Shown here one piece after another: positions 24,311 to 36,019 of a stretch of DNA of 64,000 nt. Source of the DNA: Ashinkailepas kermadecensis (taxonomy: Eukaryota; Arthropoda; Thecostraca; Neolepadidae); contig JAOTOM010002653.1 of the NCBI GenBank assembly GCA_034440615.1, positions 48,879 through 112,878 on the forward strand. Direction: 5' to 3'. The notes beneath the pieces were generated by a model. It was not told where the DNA came from. It ran no database searches and worked only from the letters and a program-made list of their open reading frames with translations. The position numbers were made by a program, and so were the translations under genes. The stretch's first letter is position 1. Every line of letters starts with the position of its first letter.

Positions 24311-24849
24311 TCAGGGGGAGGCATTTTCCTTTTTGGTATGCCACTGCGGCTGCCCAGTGATAAATTATTCGTGAAATAGGGTGGAATATACCACTTTCTG
24401 AGCACTGAATAGACCTCCTTTCCAAAGAAGTATCGACATCATGCATGTTGATGTGTGCTTATGAAGTCTACGTGACTCATTTCTAAAAGTATTTCGTATC
24501 ATGCTTATGCTTAACATTATGGACTGTGATGCACAATCATCTCGTAACACAATTACAGGTACAGATAAAATGTATGATGAAGTCTGCTAAGCAATGCCAT
24601 CTACTGATAGCATGGCATCGCAATCGTTATCGGTGGTATAGGCATCCCTATATTAGCTGTCCCACAAATTAAACGAAAAACATGCACTTATGAGTACACT
24701 ATTGGCTCAAAATTGAGTTTCAAGAGCTGAAATGATATCTTGATTGGCATACTTTCGTAACACATTTCGACATCCTACTATACTCGTTTCGACATCTCGC
24801 ACCAAACGAAAAACCATTATTTTAGCACTGCGGCTGCCGAACGAGTTTT
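24311..24849. repeat. Interruption of the ~30-base array by a dispersed repeat
   Basis: The ~30-base cycle stops near 24320 and resumes near 24850. Within the interruption, 24358-24420 (AAATTATTCGTGAAATAGGG, then GTGGAATA..GCACTGAATAGACCTCC) matches the bottom strand of 56457-56515, so at least part of it is a dispersed element. No gene in it. Confidence 0.5.
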
Positions 24850-25440
24850 TTTCAGCTGATGGCACCCTTCAGAGCCGATGGCCCTTTGGAGAACTTTCTT
24901 TCGGGACCTGTTCTGAATGTTCTGGGTGCTCGGGTCGACTCGATGAAGTCTCTTTGTGGTTTTTTTAAGGGTTGATTTCTATTTTTGTAAGCCTCCTGCG
25001 CGATATGTTTGACCCCGGTACGATTCTTCGGGCGTCTGGTGCATTTTTTTTCGCTGCTCCAACTCGCTTCTCTTCCAGGCCCGACGCGTTTTGGGGGTTT
25101 TTGACGCAATTTTTGTGGCCGCAGAGTGACATTCCGGGTACGAATTGACTTTTGTAAAGCTAGCTGTGCCTTGTGGGGCTCCAGCGCAACTTTTTGAGCC
25201 CCTAGTGTGATTTCCAAGGGCAGCGGCACGACGTTTTTGGGTCTAAGTGCGATTTTTGAACTCTGTCGTCATTTGCTGGGATGCCTATCGCAAGTTTTAG
25301 TGACCTCGACAAATCTTTGGGGCCCAACACGTTTCGGTTTCCTTTGAAGCGATTGCTGTGGCTCCAGAGTGATTTTCTATGTACGGATTTTTTATTTCGT
25401 TGCGCTGGTTTCATTTATTGGGTGTTCCCGACGTTAGGCA
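24850..25440. repeat. Degenerate array with a ~30-base period, part 2
   Basis: Same cycle as 23110-24310, with words such as GTGCGATTTTTG, GCGCAACTTTTTGAGCCCC and GGCCCAACACGTTTCGG. A further short piece lies at 26960-27040. Confidence 0.6.
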
Positions 25441-25499
25441 TCATGAGCGGACATAATACCGTTGTCGTCGCTCTGGTGGTGGGTTTATGAAGGAACACC

Positions 25500-26180
25500 A
25501 CCAGAGTGGGCTTGCTATGATTAATGCCAGGTATATTCCAGTTCCTAGAGTAGGTGCAAGTAATTTCCAATTGTCAAATTTGAACAACATTGAAACAAGC
25601 TATCTTATGATGTGTAGTTCGTTTTAATATCAAATTATTTCACCCTGTCACTTTGCTCTTAAAGTGAAATGGGAGCAACCGGCCACTCAATATCTTGTAA
25701 TAAAAACGCATCATACATCTTCTGTGTGATGTGCTGACAATTTCCAATGTTCCAAACTAAACGAAAATTGAACGTGCTACATTTTTATATAATCTTGAAT
25801 AACTTCCATGAAGGTTTAACCCTGTCACTTTTGCACTCAATTCCAGAATTTGTGTCACAAATGATCACATTGTAATCCTTTAAATTGTGTATCAGATGTT
25901 CTACATTACCGAATTAATTTCCAATGGTCTCAAATAAACCGGCATAAAATCAGCTGCCTTCTGATGCCATACTCGACTACTTTTATAGATATCTAACCCT
26001 GTCATTGTTGTACTCAATTCCAAGATTTCTGTCTCGAATTACCACATTGTATTCCTTGTGTATCAGATGTTCTACATTAGCGAATTAATTACCAATGGTC
26101 TCAGATAAACCGGCATAAAATCAGCTGCCTTCTGATGCCATACTCGACTAGTTCTATAGATATCTAACCCTGCCATTTTT
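25500..26180. repeat. ~175-bp tandem repeat, about four units
   Basis: CACCCTGTCACTT at 25641, AACCCTGTCACTT at 25818, AACCCTGTCATTG at 25995 and AACCCTGCCATTT at 26166 give spacings of 177, 177 and 171. The last two full units are nearly identical over AAACCGGCATAAAATCAGCT and ATGCCATACTCGACTA. AT-rich, non-coding. Confidence 0.85.
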
Positions 26181-27508
26181 TACCTTTTCACATGAAGCTT
26201 TCCGGCATTATTGAGGTTCTGGCATGGCTCTATGCACGTCAAGCGCCGACGGTTGCTGTACAGAGGATTCGTAGGGTCGCCGAGCGGTGGCACGACAAAA
26301 AGTAAAGTTCCACCCTTCAACAACACTAAGCAACATCGACTCTGCCACGCCAAAGTGATGTAGGAGAAATTAACTGTTGTAGATACATTCTTTCCATTCA
26401 ACGCCCATAAGCGTAATGTTCCTAAACAATATCGAGAAAACCTGTCTGCCTCAACTCCAATGGTGGTGGAGCTCATGCCAGCCACATCGCCTATCGTTTA
26501 AAATCTGAGAATCTGCCTGTAACTTTGGCGTTGGGGGTCATGAACATTCAGTGAATGGTTCCGCGCCCCGCCATATTATGAATGGTGGGCGATCGGGGAC
26601 GAGCCGCGGGCCGCGGGCATCGCCGCTGGCGGCCCGCCGTCTAAGGTGGAAAATAGTTCCAGAAGACAATACGCAAAGTAACAATAACAATATGCGAGAT
26701 ATATCACTGTAAGTGCCAATGAAATTGACGTCTGAAGGCAAGCTAACTTTGATAAATGCACTTCGCATCATATTTTATGGAGACAGAGTCTCATAAGTTG
26801 TAACTATATTATTCGCGCACACACTAGTGAACATCCGGGCGCGCTTGTCGCGGGAGCATATTTCAGAGTTTTTGAACGACATCAGGAATCTACCTGTTTT
26901 CTTTCCTTACTGGAGATCCCCCCGGTGTTCGCATTAACATTGCGTCTAACTCTTAACGATTAGGCTTTTGGGGCCCCGGTGCGATCTGTCGAGCCCCTAG
27001 CGTGATTTTCAGGTGCCCGGGCGCGACTTTTTGGTACACTTGCCTGCAGTGAAATGTTCTAGGGGACCATTAACTATGGCTGGCGGCTAGGAACCTGGGC
27101 TCAGCACCAATACTTACTGGTAGACTGCGCCGCTTCACAGTTATGCGTTGCGTGACAGCTTCACCACGGGCAAGTGTCTGAGCCATAGGTGACAATTTTC
27201 CTTGCATCCATGAAGTGAGAAACACGGGTATACGCTGTTCCCGCCTTGCATTCCTCGGTCGACCAAACAACATTGGCAGTTCAATGAGCAGGCTACCAAT
27301 GAATTCCCGTCGACAAGCAACAATTGATGGCGGCGGATGTCTGACTCCGGCAACATAGGATGAGCTGGAAAGGTTAGAAGAAGCTCGGTTGCAAAGATGT
27401 AGTGAAAGGAGATGGGAGGTTTATGATGTCAATTAAGCATTATCTGGCCCCAAAATAAGAATGGAATGTCCAACATGTACACTTTTTAGAAATGTAGTTT
27501 GAATTCTT
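26181..27508. other. No gene seen
   Basis: A compact GC-rich island (CGGGCCGCGGGCATCGCCGC) lies at 26595-26645. No domain was recognised on either strand. Confidence 0.35.
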
Positions 27509-27816
27509 GCTGGGGTGGCTTCATGGACCAGGACCCAATTGCTAAGCAGAGCTTATTGCGTGAACCCTGGCCTCACCACCCGATCCATGAATTGCAGTTT
27601 TACAGTAGAAATTGGTCGAAATGCTTCACGTGCTGTCAATACACCGACTCGGCCACCCCGGTCGCTCGCTCTCGACATTATCGTGCCAATTGCCAACTGA
27701 TCCTCCCGTCCGGGGGCTAAATGCGAGTGCACGAAGCGACTCGAACCCAGTCCCGCCATGACAGGGGAGACCGGTGCGGGATAGCACTCAAACCAACTGA
27801 GCCACTGGGGAGGCAG
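27509..27816 (-). mobile_element. tRNA-derived SINE, ~308 bp (copy 1 of a family)
   Basis: On the minus strand the head reads CAGTGGCTCAGTTGGTTTGA (A box, near 27798-27810) and CTGGGTTCGAGTCGCTTC (B box, near 27738-27755). A ~220-bp body follows, ending CTCTGCTTAGCAATTGGGTC and then CATGAAGCCACCCCAGC. Copy 2 at 51275-51573 matches along the whole length in the same orientation, so this is a defined family. No clear target-site duplication was found. Confidence 0.82.
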
Positions 27817-28034
27817 GTCCCGAGTAGGCACTTGCTGGCTTCATTCAGATTCACTGGCAAGTCGATTAGTTGCTTGATTAAATTACGCCTCATTAATTGA
27901 GAATCACAAGTTGTTGGTACCTTACCTTCTTGATGAGAATTCGACTGAAATAATTAGGCAGTATGAAAAATGAGTACTACCCCGTTGTAGCTGATCTCCC
28001 CCTTCATCGATGTCTTCCTCGCTGCCAAGAGGAA

Positions 28035-28815
28035 ATAGGATATGTTGAAAGATGAGCTACCATCATTTACATTCAAACATATTTCCTCAGCATATCATGG
28101 TTGCATAGTCACATTCACAGATGGCTCGAAGATTGATGCCGGCGTAGTTGGTGCTTTTGTAAGAGGATCCACCGCAAGATCCTTCCGCCTGCCGCTACAC
28201 GCTATGGTCTTCACTGCCGAGTTAATGGCCATTAGCAAAACCTTTACATACATCGAGGTCGACGACAAGGTTTTGCATATTATCCTGATTGATTCTCTGA
28301 GCAGCTTTGGCATTGCTCAGTTTTAACCAACATGTCATTGTCCGATACATTTTATCGCAACTTACTTCGCTACATCGTATGGGAAAACCGGTAACATTTT
28401 GCTGGATTCCAGTACATTTCGGAATCCGTGGTAATGAGTACAATGTAGTCGTATGCTTCCACTTCCTGCCAGTGACCACTAAGCATTTATCTCATTACTT
28501 TTCAGGCGGTGGCAGGCAGATGGGACTGTGTGGGATGAAACAAATTGACGTAATTCAAACTACACTTAGCGCTGTGGCCCTCGTCCTTCAACCGGATTAG
28601 AAGGGACAATGTGGCCATCTGTCACCTTATAATTGGGCACACCAACTACGCATTGTGCGGGGACGAGAGGCCGAAATGTGTGAGATGTGATGCCGCGTTC
28701 TCTGTGCACCATGTGCTGGTGGCGTGCCAAGCATATACGGAAGAACGCAGGTGCCACTTCGGATATGATACGAACACTCTGAGGTTTGTGGACTTACCTA
28801 CTTGGCGATGATTCC
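28035..28815 (+). mobile_element. LINE fragment: RNase H domain and C-terminal zinc-knuckle region, broken
   Basis: RNase H removes the RNA strand during target-primed reverse transcription in I/Jockey-type elements. Seen here: FTDGSKIDAGVVGAF near 28110-28160 (first catalytic Asp), VFTAELMAIS near 28210-28235 (catalytic Glu), DSLSSF near 28290 (Asp), then in another frame TFCWIPVHFGIRGNE (28390-28436). In a further frame LALWPSSFNRIRRDNVAICH precedes LIIGHTNYALCGDE and a CxxC..H..C cluster (CVRCDAAFSVHHVLVAC) near 28675-28720. Two or more frameshifts break it, the RT is absent upstream, and the segment between the RNase H and the tail is shortened. Confidence 0.85.
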
Positions 28816-29850
28816 CGATTCGTACCCATTAGAGCAGTTTTTTGCTTCCTTGCGGAGGTAGGATTTAAAGCAATATATGCACCTGGCTAGCTGAAAATTT
28901 GCTTTCCCAGATATCTCCTATTTGGACGGGACAATCTGACGCGTGCTTAAGCAAGCTTGCTATGGGTGCAATATAATCAACTTCGGTTGACGCACCTTAA
29001 AAACCCCAATAATCGATCAGCCAACTGTGAATCGTTGGAACTGTTTCAACTGTTATTCATATTATTACTGTTTTTATAATCAATCAAAAGTAATGTTACG
29101 TCTCCAGGACTTGCTAACGGCTTTACTGAGCAGCGGCGGTGACGCGGTGACGGCGGTGACACGAGTCACCCCGCAGAAGCCCCGCCCCCTCTTACGTCCT
29201 CTATCCTACCGGAGGTTGATCCCGCATATGTGGTGTTACGGCTAGACCGTGAACATAAACGGATGTTAATGGGGAACAACACCTTCCTGCTCTAGAATAG
29301 CCAACTCGACCATGCTGCCGCACCTCCACCGGTGGCCTTTCTCTATCCTATACCTATCCGCACTTCTAGGTGCTACACATCGAAGTGCCTAGCAAAACAG
29401 CGTCTCTGGACCAGATCGTATTGGACAGAAAATGATTCCAGGGATAAACAAACAACACTAGCTTTTGGTTATTTATATTTCAGCGCAAGACTACTACACA
29501 ACTAGTCAAAGAGTTAACTGCCCACTGGTATCTAGTTCCAAAGGTGCTCGATGCCACTCGGTTCACATTGGGTAGATTATATTTGGTTTACTTAGATAAA
29601 GTAGTCGTAGTGTAGATGTAGATAAGCTTCATACTTGTATGCGTAGGCATAGATATTGTTATCTAGGCTAGTGTTGTGCAAGGATTGTACTATTTATGTG
29701 TGGATGCGTTATTTGATTTAAATAATGTCATCTCTAGCACTTCGTTTTAAAGATGACTACCCATTGCAAGAACGTACATACATGTGCAGGCGTGTTCCAC
29801 AGAACGGCGAGCAGCGTGCCGAGTGAAAAAAAATATCCGGAGAACAAAGT
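28816..29850. other. No gene seen
   Basis: No domain recognised. GGTGACGCGGTGACGGCGGTG at about 29140-29160 is a small local GGTGACG repeat. Confidence 0.35.
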
Positions 29851-29967
29851 GCGCCTTCGGAGTGAAACTGCTCAGCTACACTATGACTATGCCGAAGGCC
29901 AGCAGCAACATCGCCTTCGGAGTGCACTTGCTCAGCTACGCGATGACCCCGAAGGCCATCAGCAGCA
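29851..29967. repeat. 60-bp tandem duplication
   Basis: CGCCTTCGGAGTG...CTCAGCTAC...GCCGAAGGCCAGCAGCAAC at 29852-29910 is repeated at 29912-29967 with few differences. It is within an open frame, but nothing identifies a protein. Confidence 0.8.
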
Positions 29968-30198
29968 TCGAAATCCTCACATTCCCAGCAAAATGTGGTG
30001 CCCAAGTTTTGCCCACGCGCCTCGTAAAACTGCCATCACATTAGCCAATCTGGTCTGGTCGTCCGCCCAGTTCTCAGAACACCACGTGCCCGGCATTGGG
30101 TCATGGCAACAGCACATATCGCAACATCATTACGACGACTGACAAGCGGCATGCGTGTCAGCCAACCACCTCGGCAAACAGTGGGACGCGCCGGTAAT

Positions 30199-30375
30199 GC
30201 CAAAGTGCAGCTGCAGACAGACAGTGAAACACAGCGGTTATACCAACGTGCAGCTGCAGGCAGACAGTGAGACACAGCGGTTATACCAACGTGCAGCTGC
30301 AGGCAGACAGTGAGACACAGCGGTTATACCAACGTGCAGCTGCAGGCAGACAGTGAGACACAGTCGCAATGCCAA
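30199..30375. repeat. 43-bp minisatellite, four units
   Basis: Unit AACGTGCAGCTGCAGGCAGA then CAGTGAGACACAGCGGTTAT then ACC. The middle two copies are identical; the outer ones differ by a few bases. Each contains the palindrome TGCAGCTGCA. Confidence 0.93.
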
Positions 30376-30851
30376 CGAACGACTGCATCGCAGAGAATAT
30401 AATTACGATGTGATGAATAATTAGTCACCGTGGCCACGGACATGGCAATGTGGTAAAACCCGGTTTAGGTAAAACATGTGAACCAAAGCAGCGTCGTTTC
30501 TTCGGATTGCAGGGAGCGGCAGCCTGCACGATGTCTGGGCCACATCATCGAAGCTGCATCATCTCTGTCGCATACCTGGAGCTGCAACACTGCTATATCT
30601 CCGGAGCTGCCCCATCTCTGTTACACCCCTTGAATCCCATTACCTCTGCCGCATCTCCGGAGCTGCACCATCTCGTTGTCGTCTCCAGTAGCCGCATCCT
30701 CTCTGTCACATCTCGCAGCATGAGGAAGAAGCTTGACAATTTGTGGTGGGGTCCAATGCATGGTGGCAATGACGGCTGCCAATTTGGTTGGTGGGGTCCA
30801 CCCCATAGAGCCCCATGCTAAGAGAGGAAGAAGTTGGTGTGGCCAAGACAA

Positions 30852-30911
30852 GGATAGTGGGGTCTAGGCCCTGCCAAAAGGATAGTGGGGTCTAGGCCCT
30901 GCCAAAAGCAT
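30852..30911. repeat. 30-bp exact tandem duplication
   Basis: AAGGATAGTGGGGTCTAGGC followed by CCTGCCAAAA occurs twice back to back. Nearby (30540-30690) the words CATCTC and GGAGCTGC recur in a looser pattern. Confidence 0.85.
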
Positions 30912-30949
30912 ATGAAGCTCCACCCGTGTATCGCATCTCATAGGGTCTC

Positions 30950-31262
30950 ACATCTCCGCCGCATGTCACAGAACTGCGCCACCTCCGCCACATCTCACAC
31001 GTCCGCGCCACCTCCGCCGCATCTCACACATCTGCGTCACCTCCGCCGCATCTCACACATCTGCGCAACCTCCGCCGCATCTCACACATCTGCGTCACCT
31101 CCGCCGCATCTCACACGTCTGCACCACCCCCGTCGCATCTCACACATCTGCGCCACCTCTGCCGCATCTCACACATCTGCGCCACCTCCGCCGCATCTCA
31201 CACATCTGCGCCACCTCCGCCGCATCTCACACATCTGCGCCACCTCCGCCGCATCGCACAAA
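30950..31262. repeat. 29-bp minisatellite, about 11 units
   Basis: Unit CACCTCCGCCGCATCTCACA then CATCTGCGC. Because 29 is not a multiple of three, one pass through all frames gives an 87-base (29-residue) repeat, the reason a long His/Arg/Pro frame appears here. No gene is inferred. Confidence 0.93.
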
Positions 31263-32385
31263 ACCGGTCGCGCCATCCGCGCCGCTTCCCGAAGATTCCG
31301 CCGTCGCCGCTACATCTCATTGCAGTACAATTCTCGCCGCGCATCTGACAGGAATGACAAAAAACGGGGCCGGCCCGGCGCAGTCGGCTTTGAGAAGTCT
31401 CCCTCCATCCAGTCGGCCGAGCGGCATCGTGATTGTCCATTTTTACGACTTTCGCCGCCGGTGCGTAAAACCGGCGGCACGGCAACAACGTATTTATGGC
31501 ATGACCGAAGTCGGAACGCCGGCGACGGAAGGGACTAGACCAGTCGTAAAAGTTTGTTATCGTGCTATTTACTCCACAGATACCATCTTTGGTCCTATTT
31601 TGGCATCGCATCTTATCGTGAGTGTCACCCGTGTGAGGAAAACACTGTCGTTGACGAATGATCACAGGACAAGAACTGGGTCAGGCAGGAGATCCATGTA
31701 TGTCGATGTCTATGCGCGCAATGCAACGCGTTTCGATTTTTGACGAGTTGTATTCCATTCATAGAAGGTGTGATAGCAAGTGATGTGCATCATAGGATTG
31801 TATTTTCGAGAAGCCGAAGTGTATTTGATTGATCATGTCAACTGAGTGCATCAAGTGTCGGTCAGGAATGTTGCTGAGCAACAACGCCGGAGGACCTCCA
31901 CCGATCTTTGCCATTCAGGCACGTGGAGTCTACGGATTATGTTGACAGCGATGCGCTGTATTCATTAATCAAGCGGATTTTCAGACAACTTTTTGTGAAT
32001 AGAGTACTTCACGTTCAGGTCAGGAAACCGAATTATGATGTCGCAAATGAGACAACTGTTTTGGGCTGGAAAATGTCAGCAGAATCCTGGTTCATCACAG
32101 TTAACTGGCACCGAATGCAGTGGCGTGACTAAAAGCTGACGACGGGGAGATATTAGTACATAGTATCCAAGGTATTCAAAGGGGCGACACCAATTAGCCA
32201 GGACGACCACCTATTACAAGCGAGTTTGCACGAGCAAGGCTGCATTGGACGACCTTTCAAATCACGGGGAAACTCTGAGCCTTTCGACGTCCTTTCAAAC
32301 CATGGGGAAATTTTCAAGTTTTCAGGGCGCACGCGGTGCCCTATTGGCAAGCAACAATCTTCCTAACAGACGCAGCATCCGTGCC
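31263..32385. other. No gene seen
   Basis: GC-rich to about 31540, then AT-richer. Only short unrecognised frames. Confidence 0.35.
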
Positions 32386-32500
32386 GATGAGAAACCCACG
32401 ACTTGGCAACGATGTGAGAAACCCGTGACCTGACAACGATGTGAGAAGCGCACGACCTGGCAGCGATGAGGGAGTCGCACGACCTGGCAACGATGACCAC
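32386..32500. repeat. 27-bp tandem repeat, about four units
   Basis: CGATGTGAGAAACCCGTGAC then CTGACAA, followed by two copies with CGCACGACCTGGCA in place of the right half. Period 27 throughout. Confidence 0.85.
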
Positions 32501-32657
32501 GGCTGTTGACAACACACACTCGCGATTGGAGTCGGGGAGGAAAAACAGTGGATCACGTGATCTCCTCAAAGTCAAACTCCGACGCATGTTTTGCACGCAT
32601 ATTGCACTTGAATGCACTCTGCCGAATTATCGAGTGGTGTAAATGTCCGTGCCTTCT

Positions 32658-32785
32658 ATCACGTGACGCAGCGTGTCACGATGAATTTCATCACGTGACG
32701 TAGCGTGTCACGATGCATTCCATCACGTGACGCAGCGTGTCACGATGCCTTCCATCACGTCACGCAGCGTGTCACGGTATCTTCT
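32658..32785. repeat. 32-bp tandem repeat with CACGTG and a GTGAC/GTCAC dyad, four units
   Basis: ATCACGTGACGCAGCGTGTC then ACGATGCCTTCC starts at 32658, 32690, 32722 and 32754, an exact 32-base period. Each unit has the E-box palindrome CACGTG (the last is CACGTC) and an inverted pair GTGAC/GTCAC around the centre. Confidence 0.92.
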
Positions 32786-32814
32786 ATCTCGCGAGTGTTC
32801 CGCTCAGTTCAGCT

Positions 32815-32990
32815 ACAGCTGAGCCGATGCTGTGACATACCTGGTGACACTGCCAGCCAGATGGTCGACTGACTGACCTTTGAACACGTAGGTCACGTGG
32901 TATGACGTAACCGAGTGGCGGGCGGGCGGCCCGGGCACCGGTTCCGTTCTGCCGTGAAGCTTGTACGTTGAGCAAATAATTTGAGTACTC
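32815..32990 (-). repeat. Dispersed repeat pair, copy 1
   Basis: The bottom strand of 32848-32925 matches 50470-50550 on the top strand: GTCAT(A/G)CCACGTGACCT(A/G)CGTG, then GGTCAGTCAGTCGACCA / GGTCAGTGGACCA. Translated in the same frame both give SxHVTxVxxGxSVDHL, so a coding origin is possible, but no family is recognised. Confidence 0.6.
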
Positions 32991-34005
32991 CAAAGGGAAT
33001 ATTGCGATGAAAGCTGTAGAAAAGAAAACTGAGAAGTTCTGGGTGCAGAAAGCACATCTTCAAAATTGTAATAAAGAGTAATTAAGCGCTTCAAGGGCGT
33101 CACGGTCGGAACAGGTCCGATTAGCCCTTTTCACAACGGCTAATATTCACCGGTAAGCAATATGGAAGAGTTATTCTGGTATGAATGGAATATATTTGCA
33201 AAATCTGTATTTAATCTATATATTTGATATGGTTTGCAAGTTATATTCGTCAAGCAAGAAATGCAACATAAAACTGAAGCAATATATCCAAATATCAGCA
33301 CAGGTCTGTTGTCACTTGACTCATAAAACAACTAGCCAATCTGGCCACATCTAACACAATGGCACGTTAACTGGGAGTTGTCGGATATAAAATGAATTTC
33401 CCGTTGTATTGTTAATAGGTACATCAGATAAGGAAGGAAATGGTGGCATGTATGTTGCGGATGTATACTTTGGCCGTCACGTTTCATTTGAATAATGTGA
33501 AGTACCATTATTTTGAAGAAATATGGAAGTTCATCACTTCCAGATGGCATCATTCCACGTTTTCGCTCACGGATATGTCAAATTTTCACCACTCTACAAG
33601 CGGTTTGTTTACGGTTCCAACGCTGTAGAGTGTACAACAGTACCATACGGTGCTCCGCCCATGAATCTAGTTCGTGTCACACCACTAACTGAATAAGGTC
33701 GGGTGAGTATGAAATTCATTCGAGGCGAAAGATTACGCTTTAGGCGGGTGGAGACCCTTTGAAGTGGATTCTTTGTAGTTAACACCACAATGCTGATGTC
33801 AAACGTCCGCATTCAAGGGCCGATGCGCTCTGGCGCCTTGTACATTCTGGCGCATGCCGGAATTACGCGCCTCCCCTGTTAGAAAGCCTTTAACGCAATG
33901 TACTCCTTGTAGAGGGCTTAATGCGACGGGTTAAATCGTGTGAATGGACGCAGGCGTCGAGATGTACTTCGGAGGATGGGAGGGATGGGGTTTTATTTAC
34001 ATTCT
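32991..34005. other. No gene seen
   Basis: AT-rich, with only short unrecognised frames. Confidence 0.35.
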
Positions 34006-34602
34006 TTAGGTGCAATGCAAGAGTGCGTGGCGGCATCCCTTGCCCGGGTTAATCTCGTGTACCAGGATGGGGAGACCGGAGCGCCGTCCACATGTCGCCA
34101 GGTCAAACAGCAGCGACGCCGGCCGTGGCGTGCCACCGGACCAGACGGCAGCTGGCTGGCGAAGGACAAGTTTGTGAAACAAGAAGGCGCAAGTTTGCAA
34201 ACCCAAATGATTTGCTAAATTATTGGAAACTTGACGCTTATTGTGCGGTAGGGAACGGTGATGCGTTTTGCAATGTTCCACCACTGGGTGCACTTCAGGT
34301 GTATTGTAAGTGCCCAGAGCAGCAAGCAATTCACAATTGCGTTGCGTAGCAAGAACAGAAGCCAATAGGAACATGCCTGTCAAATGGTTGTGATCATACT
34401 CAATATTTGTGGTCAGCACCAAATAATTACATACAATAAGTCGATAAGCTCCCTTCCGATTATAATGTCGTAAATCCATTTCTAAATCTTCATTTAGAAA
34501 TGGCAGCGAAGCAGTTGCATTCTTCTTCAGAAGGGTTGTTTGCAGTTCAGAAAAAGCAGTTCTCCAACACCCGTAGAAGGCTAAATGTTTTGTAAATGCC
34601 AC
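34006..34602 (-). CDS. Unrecognised 198-codon open frame
   Basis: An uninterrupted minus-strand frame from ATG at 34602 to a stop at 34006, outside any tandem repeat, which makes it the longest non-repetitive ATG frame in the window. No domain, signal peptide or membrane segment was recognised. Its midpart (NRKGAYRLIVCNYLVL) is moderately hydrophobic. No splice or promoter evidence. It could be chance or a piece of a transposon protein. Confidence 0.2.
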   Translation of the reverse strand: MAFTKHLAFYGCWRTAFSELQTTLLKKNATASLPFLNEDLEMDLRHYNRKGAYRLIVCNYLVLTTNIEYDHNHLTGMFLLASVLATQRNCELLAALGTYNTPEVHPVVEHCKTHHRSLPHNKRQVSNNLANHLGLQTCAFLFHKLVLRQPAAVWSGGTPRPASLLFDLATCGRRSGLPILVHEINPGKGCRHALLHCT

Positions 34603-36019
34603 AAGGCATGGGCGCCACTACCGCTGGGGTTCCTTGGGTCGGATCCCACATGATACATTTTTCCTGAGTTCTGACATCACCTGAAAAACTGGTAAGCTTC
34701 GGGAAAATACGGCATCTTCCCGAAGTTGTCCAGTTTCTGCTCAGACGACATCTAAATCGGATAGATTGGCCCGCCAGATGGTCCCGCCTCGGATCCGTCG
34801 GACGACCCTCCGTCGCGGTCAATACCACTATGGCCCGCGGCGTGCCCGACGAGTGCGCCGTCCGCCTGTCTGACTTTTCCTTCAACATGTGTTCCCTTTA
34901 AAAGGGTTGTGCAGATATTGCATAGCGTCGTGCATTACAAACAGCAAACAGCAAACAGCAAACTTTACCATATCAGTGCTGGAGCGATTATTTTCATTGC
35001 GACTTTGGTTGTCAGCTGCTGAATAAAATATTTCAGCGAAGTAGCAGCATATCGCAATAATGCATATATAGCAATAGCCACCAATAGCCATTGGTACGCC
35101 AGGAACGCCAATCCGCAAACGTCTAATCGGGATCTAAATGGGATCTAAATGGGACCCGCGTAAAAACCTGACATTTTATGACCCCGGACAAAAAAAAACT
35201 ATTTGTCTTTACGATGGGGAGGTGGAAGATGGGGTCGGCTACTTGTGTCTAGGTTATGCAGGAGAATGGGAGCTGGGGAAGAGCATGGGCTCATCTTTCG
35301 AGCAGCCGAACTGACAAGTTTTACCTCACAAATAAAAACAGCGTATTTTGGGCACCAGAACAAAGCTTCCGAAATCGTAATTTCTAACGTTACTGGGGGT
35401 GGAGGATGGGGACGAGCACAGAAGACTATCAGCTAAGCTCTAATGGTATTTTGTACTCGTCCCCGATCCCTTCTAGCATGAAAAAAAAGATTCCTGCGTC
35501 GCTGTGGTTGGACCTCACCCGGAAGCTGAATATGGTGCCATAATTGCCACAGGAAAATCGAAGGTGTGTAACACTGCTCGACATCCTCCTACAAAGTCCA
35601 AGTCCAGATGAACACAAGAATACAGCATATACGTTAGGCGCAGATATGCACTTGGGTATTGGGGGAAATATTTGTCTCTAAATTCCCTAAATGTATCATA
35701 GTGAAAAATATGGAGCAATTGACCCTTGTCGTTGAACATAATGAGCACAATAAATGACAAGGAATGAATTGTTCCTTACAGCACTCTAAAACCCACAGCA
35801 CTCCCAAAACAGGCTCATCTGAGATAAGCTTTTCTTTTGGCCACCTTGACGTATCTTGGCCGCATGCGGTGCAATCATGGCCAGTGGCGGATCCAGGGGA
35901 GGGCCATGGGATGAGGTTCCCCTCCCATTGTGACCTCCTGCAGTACCCAAGGTCAATATACAACATCCTTGAAGACGTTTTGTTTCAACATAGGTCGTGA
36001 CGAAGCACACAATACATTT
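34603..36019. other. No gene seen
   Basis: Short frames only. AACAGCAAACAGCAAACAGC at 34939-34958 is a small local repeat. GGCGGATCCAGGGGAGGGCC near 35885 resembles termini of hAT-type miniature elements, but no partner was found. Confidence 0.35.

Noticed and set aside
30885..31538. 217-codon His/Arg/Pro-rich frame
   Set aside because: A 29-bp repeat read through all three phases; the flanking unique part has no recognisable domain.
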